Source: JBFLXN01 sp040755715 [NCBI: Candidatus Edwardsbacteria bacterium]
GTDB taxonomy: Bacteria > Edwardsbacteria > AC1 > JBFLXN01
NCBI GenBank assembly: GCA_040755715.1
Contig: JBFLXN010000133.1
Span: 1 to 7,586, forward strand
Direction: 5' to 3'
Length of the DNA: 7,586 nucleotides
Position 1 is the first letter of the stretch. Each line of letters starts with the position of its first letter. Shown piece by piece: positions 1 through 5,610 of the stretch. The position numbers were made by a program, and so were the translations under genes. A model generated the notes under the pieces. That model was not told the origin of the DNA, made no database searches, and saw only the letters and a program-made list of their open reading frames with translations.

Positions 1-80
1 TGTTTTTTGATGTAAGGTTTTTGTTTATAACGAGTTAAATTATATCAAAAGCTGGAGGAAAAGTCAAGAAAAATAATCAG

Positions 81-107
81 ATAACCTGCAAAATATCAGC
101 AGGTTAT
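81..107. repeat. Perfect 9-bp inverted repeat in the leader of the caspase operon
   Basis: The arms ATAACCTGC (81..89) and GCAGGTTAT (99..107) are exact reverse complements separated by 9 nt. The repeat lies 50 nt before the start codon of the first caspase gene. It could be an operator for a dimeric regulator or a stem-loop in the mRNA leader. It is not followed by a T run, so it does not look like an intrinsic terminator. I could not find a convincing -35/-10 pair in 1..156, so its position relative to the transcription start is unknown. Confidence 0.5.
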
Positions 108-156
108 GAATTTTACAGAAGTCTTAGAGTTAATCTCTATTTAAGGAGGTATAGTT

Positions 157-2313
157 ATGCTCAAAAGAATCACATCCCTAGTTGTCGCAATATGTTTGAC
201 ATTTGCGAGCTCTGTCAATGCCCAAGTAGGCAGGACCAAGAAGCCTCGACCGAAGCAAACTAAAGCCACGGAATATCCTACACCTTCAGAGCAAATCAAC
301 GAACCACCCAGTGTCATGAAGATTCATCTGACAGGAGACTACAACTTTATTGAAAGAGCATTACCTCATTGGGTAAAAAACGGACCAGTAGACGAAGCAG
401 ACTTTTTCGTGGAGCTTCGCCAAATTAGAATAGAAAAAAAGGGTCAAACTGATGAGCAAAAAAGGAAGCTCAAGAGGATAGGGCGGGGGGTTTTTGTCAC
501 TGGAGCGATAGAAGGAGCGATATTTGCAGCAACGGTGCCGCTTTTTGTTGAAAAGCCGACGAAAAAAGATAGAATCATAGTGGTCGCCACATTCGGTGGG
601 ATAGGACTCTGCGTTGGTCTATTGTGTGAAATTTTAGCGTTACGAGAAGGCTACCATACTGAATATACAATCCAGTTCCGCTATACAGATATGTTCACTG
701 GTAGGGAGAAGAAGACAGTGGGCAAGAAATGGTTTTGGTCTTCCCAAGAAAGCGATTCTCTCATTGATTATGTTGCTAGCGAAGTTGTCTCTTATCTTCT
801 TTCCTCTCGTAACGAAGCCACACACCCTACCCTTACGGTTTCTTATCCCTTTAACCAACCCATCTATAATACGACCAACGACGCTTTGCTTTTGAGCCTG
901 CAAGCCAGCGATGATGTAGAATTGGGGCGAGTGCAAGTTACCAAAGACGGGAGCGAATTAGCCTCATTCAATTGTGGCAAGCGAAAGAATTTTGAGACTT
1001 CCGTAAAAGTCCCCCTGTCTATAGGCTACAATAAAATTCAGGTTTCTGCTAAGGATTGGTGTGATAAATCAAGCAATGTGATAGAAACTACAATATTCAG
1101 GCGTAAACTTCAGCCTGGAGAAAAACCCGAGGAAATTGCGAGTGGCTCACCCACAGCCCGGCCAAAACTTTCTTACACCGTTTCCCTTTTGGGCAACCAG
1201 AACTTGTGGCGTGGCGGGGAGAATGCTGGCTTTGTGGTGACAGTGCAGAATACTGGCCAGGGCAGGGGTGAAGCCGAGGTAGTCCTCTCTGGGAGTGAAT
1301 ATTTGACTAAACTGCTGGGAGGTAGAATAAAGAAACTGGGCGAAGTTGGACCTGGCCAGACCAGAAGCGAAACCTTTAGCACAATTTTACCGACTGAACC
1401 TTTACAGCAAGAGGCTGAATTAACAGTGGAAGTTAGAGAAAATCTCTGGGGCGAAAGTCCAGCCAATCAGGAGAAAATAAGAGTAGCATTATTGCCGGCT
1501 GGCAAAGAGCCACCACCGACGACCATAGAGCCAGTTCTTCCCTCGCCCTACCTCTTTGCTAATAGGCGTAAAAACGGCTATGCGGTAATAGTGGGAATAC
1601 AGGACTATCCCAGTGTTAAGAAACTGAAATACTCGGTTAGGGATGCCGAGATTTTCAAAGAATATGCCGCTGGTCTCTTTGGCATACCTGCGGAAAACAT
1701 CTTATTTCTTAAGAATGAAGAGGCTTCGGGCAATAGGCTGAAGGGAACGATAACAGAAAAATTGAGACCGAAGAATCCTAAGTTTATTGTCTTTTATTAT
1801 GGAGGACACGGAGTCCCTATCTTAAATCAATCCACTCTGAAATACGAGCCTTATTTAGTGCCTTACGATGCTGAGGTAGAATTGAAGAGCACACTTATTT
1901 CTCAGAGTGAAGTTTTAAGTCTTCTGGAGGATACTGGTGCAGATACTGTGGTAGCATTCTTTGATGCGTGTTTTTCTGGACAGGGCGGACGAACGCCTGA
2001 ACTGGCTCAAAAACCGGTAGTAATAAAAATAGAGGAACCACAATTTACCAGGAGCATCGTATTTAATTCTTCCTCCGGTAATCAGGAGAGTGGAGAATAT
2101 GAGATGGCTGGGCAGGGCTATTTTACCTATTATTTAACCTTAGGGTTAAAGAAGTATGGAGATACGGATGGCAACAACGACGGTTGGATAACGGTTGGTG
2201 AACTATGGAACTATTTGAACAGCAATGTTCCGAGGGTAACCAATGGGAAGCAGACTCCGCAGTTGTTGGCGCCAGGTGGTGCAATGGAATTCAGGCTGGG
2301 TAGGTGGAGGTAG
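157..2313 (+). CDS. Exported caspase-like (C14) peptidase with membrane hairpin, Ig-like and CARDB-like domains
   Basis: This 718-residue protein is a predicted cysteine peptidase of the caspase/metacaspase fold. ATG 157 has a strong Shine-Dalgarno AAGGAGGT (143..150, 6-nt spacing). Residues 1-22 form a signal peptide with likely cleavage after NA (A22/Q23). Residues 52-218 look like a small alpha/beta envelope domain of TolB-N/CsgG/LpoB style (tentative), interrupted by two hydrophobic glycine-rich segments (about 111-131 and 140-162). An Ig-like domain (224-314) and a CARDB/NEW3-like domain (335-446) follow. The caspase domain (about 470-718) begins at GYAVIVGIQDY, with catalytic His in GGHGV (H551) and Cys in DACFSG (C605). 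D671-E682 match an EF-hand loop (D, N, D, G, I, E at 1, 3, 5, 6, 8, 12). The gene ends in tandem stops TAG TGA, and the paralogue starts 28 nt on. The peptidase fold is secure; substrate, topology and cleavage specificity are unknown, although metacaspase-like enzymes usually cut after Arg/Lys. Confidence 0.93.
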   Translation: MLKRITSLVVAICLTFASSVNAQVGRTKKPRPKQTKATEYPTPSEQINEPPSVMKIHLTGDYNFIERALPHWVKNGPVDEADFFVELRQIRIEKKGQTDEQKRKLKRIGRGVFVTGAIEGAIFAATVPLFVEKPTKKDRIIVVATFGGIGLCVGLLCEILALREGYHTEYTIQFRYTDMFTGREKKTVGKKWFWSSQESDSLIDYVASEVVSYLLSSRNEATHPTLTVSYPFNQPIYNTTNDALLLSLQASDDVELGRVQVTKDGSELASFNCGKRKNFETSVKVPLSIGYNKIQVSAKDWCDKSSNVIETTIFRRKLQPGEKPEEIASGSPTARPKLSYTVSLLGNQNLWRGGENAGFVVTVQNTGQGRGEAEVVLSGSEYLTKLLGGRIKKLGEVGPGQTRSETFSTILPTEPLQQEAELTVEVRENLWGESPANQEKIRVALLPAGKEPPPTTIEPVLPSPYLFANRRKNGYAVIVGIQDYPSVKKLKYSVRDAEIFKEYAAGLFGIPAENILFLKNEEASGNRLKGTITEKLRPKNPKFIVFYYGGHGVPILNQSTLKYEPYLVPYDAEVELKSTLISQSEVLSLLEDTGADTVVAFFDACFSGQGGRTPELAQKPVVIKIEEPQFTRSIVFNSSSGNQESGEYEMAGQGYFTYYLTLGLKKYGDTDGNNDGWITVGELWNYLNSNVPRVTNGKQTPQLLAPGGAMEFRLGRWR

Positions 2314-2341
2314 TGAGACTAAAATTGTTTGAGAGGCATCG

Positions 2342-5053
2342 ATGAAAAAGTATCTATTTATGATATTGGCCGTTAGCGGTTTTGTTACGTTCCAAAATAT
2401 AACTTATGGCAGTGAAGTAGTAAAGCCCAAGTATTGGGCACCCAAATATTACTTGGATATCTTCGGTGCGAGAGGTGGATATCCCTTGTTTTATAACCTA
2501 CATCTGGGCAGAGGGGGCATAGGTTGGGGGCCAGGGATGGTAGAAACAGAAATATATGGTATACAATCTATCCCAGATAACTCCAAACAGGTAGTATATC
2601 CCTATAATGATTATTATAAAATTACATTGTCTAAAAAAATTAATAATTCAACAAGTTATTATTTCCCGCTAATATTTAGTATTTGTTTGCCGGCCCCAAG
2701 CCTCGGATATACTAAAAAGTTAGATTCTTATTTTAATATATATTTTAGATATTGTAATTGGGGCCATCTTACAAAAAGTGAAGACTTAAAATATTATCCA
2801 GAATATATGGGACCGCCAGCAAAGTTTATTGATTTTGGCATAGGTCTGCACTCTGAATTTTTGTCTTTATCCGTTGGGATGATGAATACAAAGATATTAG
2901 GGACTAGTTTTACGATAAAGGATGTAAATGATTACCGGTATAAGGTTGAATACAAGGGATCTGAATTTAAAGGCCCTTACGTGTCTTTGGAATTGAATCT
3001 CGGTGGATTTTTTGGTCCTAGAGAGGTTATTAACCCACCAAAACTGGCCGCTTCCGTCACCTTCTCGGATGCTGATGGAAATGGTATTCTATCCGGTAAT
3101 GAGGAAGGCAAATTGTCCATTTCAATTCTTAACAGCGGTGAAGGAGTGGCAAAGAATACGGGAGTTAGAGTTTGTATCTTGGAAAATGAATTCAAAGAGA
3201 GAATAATTTGTAAAGACTTTGTCCTTTTGGGCAATATTGAAGGCTATGGTAGGCAAAAGGTTGATATCCCAATAAAAGCAAAGGGCGAACTTCCAAAAGG
3301 CAAATTTACCATGAAAATTGACTGTTCTTATCAGACCCAATGGGGTGAAGAAGGAAAAGTGACTAAAGAGGTATCCATCAACACTGCACCAGCAAGTGGT
3401 ATGATTAAGGTCGCCTTTAAGAATTTCTCTTCAGAAGGACTACCTTCTTGGATTGTCCCAACAGCTCCCGAATACGCAGACTACCAAGTTGAATGTTCCC
3501 TGAATAAAGTGACAATTCTCAATCTAAATACTGGGGAAAGGAAGTCTCAAAAAATTCGGGCCAGCTCTGACGCTCAAAAATTTGTTAAAGACTTCTTTCT
3601 GAGCTGGGATAAGAGTTCACCAACAATAACCTTTTCCTCAACAGGTGGCACAGTCAATACCCAGAGTGTGAAAATATTGATCCGACTTTGTGATGACCGA
3701 AAACTGGACAAGATGGAAGTCTATCTCAACGACCAACTTCATAAAACCGAATCCTTCGCAGAACTCACTGAGACCGAGCGGGAAATTGAGTTTCCCCTCA
3801 AGATGGGCGATAATACACTAAAGATTGTCCTTACTGATTGGGTAGGAAAGAGTGCTGAGGACAGTATAACCTTTACAAGACTCAGAGAAGGAAGTGGCAC
3901 CTATGTTGCTGGTAAATTGCCCAAAGGCGCGCCACCGCCAGACTTGAGAATAGAGGTATCACCTCTGGATGGGAATAATACCATTGTCGGTGGAAAAGAG
4001 GAGGGGATAAAGGTTATTATAACAAATAAAGGCAAAGGGACTGCGAAATGGGTAAGGGTAATTCTTGAAGGTGATGATTTTCTTGCCTCCACCTGGGGTA
4101 AAGAGCGGAATCTTGAGGATATAAAACCTGGTGAGACAAAGACTGCCACTTTTAGTCTTTTAATGCCTACCGAACTGCCAAGAAGGGAAACAAAGATTCA
4201 GGTTTTAGTGAAAGAAGGCAGAGGATATTCACCAACTGTAAAACCCTCCTTGACTTTCTCGCTTGTTCCGGCTGAAGTAGGAGTCACACCAGTGGAAATG
4301 GTTGAGGATGTTGATTATGATATACCACAAGGAAGAATAAGAAGGGAAAACGGCTATGCCTTAATCATCGGCCTGTCAAAATACTCAAATGCTCCGGCTC
4401 CAAAGTATTCAAAGAATGACGCCGAGGTATTCGCAAAATATGCCTCAAAGATATTAGGGATTGCTAATTCAAAAACCCTGTATGATGACAAAGCTACTCT
4501 CGGCACTATCAAAGCAAACCTTACTGACTGGTTAAACGAAAAGCGCGGTTTCAAAGTAATCTATTTTGCTGGGCATGGTGTTCCTGACCCGAAAAATCCG
4601 AGAGAAGGCGATGTCTATCTTCTGCCCTATGATGGTGACCCAGAGTTAAGGTCAACTCTGGTTTCACTCAAGGAAATCTCTGAACTTGGAGCAGTAAGCG
4701 AGGATACGGTCTTGGTCATTCTTGATGCTTGCTTCTCAGGCAGTGAAGGAAGGACGGTTCAGCTTGCACAAAGACCCGTGGTTGTCGCAAAGATTTCTGA
4801 GACCAATGCTACTACCCTTGCTGCTGCCGAAGGAAGTCAACCCTCAAAAGAGTTTGAAAAAGCACAGCACGGGTATTTCACATATTACACATTATTAGGT
4901 CTAAAGGGCAAAGCAGATGCTAATGGCGATGGTTGGATAACCACGACTGAACTATATCAATTTGTAAAAGATAAAGTCTCCGACGCTACAAACAATGTTC
5001 AAATTCCTGTTTTAAGACCAGAGAAAGAAATAAGAATCGGGAGGGTGAGATAA
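2342..5053 (+). CDS. Exported caspase-like (C14) peptidase with N-terminal beta-barrel-like module
   Basis: This 903-residue paralogue of the preceding gene is a predicted secreted caspase-fold cysteine peptidase. ATG 2342 has a modest Shine-Dalgarno GAGAGG (2331..2336, 5-nt spacing). Residues 1-24 are a signal peptide. Residues about 30-226 are rich in Tyr, Phe and Gly with alternating polar/hydrophobic strands, resembling a small outer-membrane barrel (inference). A CARDB-like domain (232-348) opens with an EF-type loop D243-E254. Residues 352-420 resemble the alpha/beta domain of gene 1 (shared pattern around LP-W and AD-V-E) but without its hydrophobic hairpin. An Ig-like domain (425-513) and a second CARDB-like domain (533-643) follow. 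The caspase domain (about 669-903) has His in AGHGV (H745), Cys in DACFSG (C797) and an EF-hand loop D859-E870. Both paralogues end in an R-(L/I)-G-R-x-R tail. The stretch coding for the barrel-like module is far richer in AT than the rest. Peptidase assignment is firm; the barrel is a hypothesis. Confidence 0.92.
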   Translation: MKKYLFMILAVSGFVTFQNITYGSEVVKPKYWAPKYYLDIFGARGGYPLFYNLHLGRGGIGWGPGMVETEIYGIQSIPDNSKQVVYPYNDYYKITLSKKINNSTSYYFPLIFSICLPAPSLGYTKKLDSYFNIYFRYCNWGHLTKSEDLKYYPEYMGPPAKFIDFGIGLHSEFLSLSVGMMNTKILGTSFTIKDVNDYRYKVEYKGSEFKGPYVSLELNLGGFFGPREVINPPKLAASVTFSDADGNGILSGNEEGKLSISILNSGEGVAKNTGVRVCILENEFKERIICKDFVLLGNIEGYGRQKVDIPIKAKGELPKGKFTMKIDCSYQTQWGEEGKVTKEVSINTAPASGMIKVAFKNFSSEGLPSWIVPTAPEYADYQVECSLNKVTILNLNTGERKSQKIRASSDAQKFVKDFFLSWDKSSPTITFSSTGGTVNTQSVKILIRLCDDRKLDKMEVYLNDQLHKTESFAELTETEREIEFPLKMGDNTLKIVLTDWVGKSAEDSITFTRLREGSGTYVAGKLPKGAPPPDLRIEVSPLDGNNTIVGGKEEGIKVIITNKGKGTAKWVRVILEGDDFLASTWGKERNLEDIKPGETKTATFSLLMPTELPRRETKIQVLVKEGRGYSPTVKPSLTFSLVPAEVGVTPVEMVEDVDYDIPQGRIRRENGYALIIGLSKYSNAPAPKYSKNDAEVFAKYASKILGIANSKTLYDDKATLGTIKANLTDWLNEKRGFKVIYFAGHGVPDPKNPREGDVYLLPYDGDPELRSTLVSLKEISELGAVSEDTVLVILDACFSGSEGRTVQLAQRPVVVAKISETNATTLAAAEGSQPSKEFEKAQHGYFTYYTLLGLKGKADANGDGWITTTELYQFVKDKVSDATNNVQIPVLRPEKEIRIGRVR

Positions 5054-5081
5054 CGAAGGGAAAAATCAATAGGAGACCGAA

Positions 5082-5420
5082 ATGGGGAAAAATATAATTT
5101 CCTGGGCAATTACTTTGTTACTCTCTTCCTTATTGTCGCCAGGGCAAGCTAGCAGGCAGAAATTTACCCATTACGGTATCTTTCTGGAAACATCAAGGGG
5201 CATCGAAGAACCGTCGGTTTTAAAGGGTAGAGGCACAGACAGAATCGCTTTCTTACACCAAATATCAAAGTGTTATGTTTCAAATGTAAAAAAAGTTATA
5301 GTCTTTCAACCGAACTGCGAGGTGGAATCCCTAAGAATCTGGTTTCTGCCAAATTTAGAGCAGAATGCTAGGTCAATCCAGGAAAGGATGCGTTATGTTC
5401 AAAAAGACCCAAAGGTATAG
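5082..5420 (+). CDS. Small secreted protein of unknown family, third gene of the caspase operon
   Basis: This 112-residue protein matches no family that I recognise. ATG 5082 has a good Shine-Dalgarno AGGAGA (5071..5076, 5-nt spacing). Residues 1-23 form a signal peptide with a Lys near the start, a Leu/Ser-rich hydrophobic core and likely cleavage after GQA (A23/S24). The mature part of about 89 residues has several possible beta strands (near 32-36, 71-76 and 83-89) and two cysteines (C64, C79) that could form a disulfide outside the cytoplasm. The C terminus is a charged, probably helical stretch. It begins 28 nt after the second caspase gene and lies before the terminator, so it is probably cotranscribed. 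A substrate, inhibitor or adaptor of the caspases would fit, but that is inference from context only. A truncated remnant of a longer gene is possible; I saw no good continuation in other frames downstream. Confidence 0.72.
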   Translation: MGKNIISWAITLLLSSLLSPGQASRQKFTHYGIFLETSRGIEEPSVLKGRGTDRIAFLHQISKCYVSNVKKVIVFQPNCEVESLRIWFLPNLEQNARSIQERMRYVQKDPKV

Positions 5421-5503
5421 AAAGATATACTACTGAAAATCAAAAAAGTCTGAGAATCTTTAAGAAGAAATTTAACAAAGCAGTGTAGCAAACCGAGTAA
5501 AAA

Positions 5504-5551
5504 AGACCGCTGGTTCTTGAAATTAAAAGGAGAATCAGCGATCTCTTTTTT
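5504..5551 (+). terminator. Rho-independent terminator of the caspase operon
   Basis: Arms 5504..5517 and 5531..5544 form a 14-bp stem with one C-A mismatch and one G-U pair, closing a 13-nt loop. A C and a run of six T (5546..5551) follow directly. A run of A before the stem means it could also work, less well, on the opposite strand. It sits 83 nt after the stop of the 112-residue gene and 59 nt before argS, which separates the two transcription units. Confidence 0.85.
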
Positions 5552-5573
5552 AAAGAGAAAAGAATAAAAAACT

Positions 5574-5603
5574 TTGACTTTTTGGTCGGATTTTTGGTAA
5601 AAT
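5574..5603 (+). promoter_or_regulatory. Sigma-70 type extended -10 promoter for argS
   Basis: A -35 box TTGACT (5574..5579, consensus TTGACA) is followed after 18 nt by a -10 box TAAAAT (5598..5603, consensus TATAAT). A TG one base before the -10 box (5595..5596) makes it an extended -10. Transcription normally starts about 6 to 8 nt after the -10 box, which here means at or within 1-2 nt of the G of the argS start codon at 5611. The placement just after the terminator supports a separate transcription unit. Confidence 0.68.
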
Positions 5604-5610
5604 AATAACT

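Noticed and set aside
1-60. A promoter for the caspase operon around TTGTTT (21..26) and the TA-rich stretch at 35..45
   Set aside because: The spacing between plausible -35 and -10 hexamers is only about 13 nt or less, so no pair is convincing.
640-1466. Open frames on the - strand opposite the first caspase gene (640..936 and 1173..1466)
   Set aside because: They are shadows of a well-supported + strand gene, without ribosome binding sites or recognisable domains.
2977-4554. Open frames on the - strand and one on the + strand (3003..3206) within the second caspase gene
   Set aside because: All lie inside a continuous + strand frame whose translation has clear domains; their products look random.
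5542-5558. A second small hairpin TCTCTTT/AAAGAGA at the end of the terminator
   Set aside because: It is AT-rich and overlaps the T run of the better terminator stem; it is most likely a by-product of the T and A tracts.
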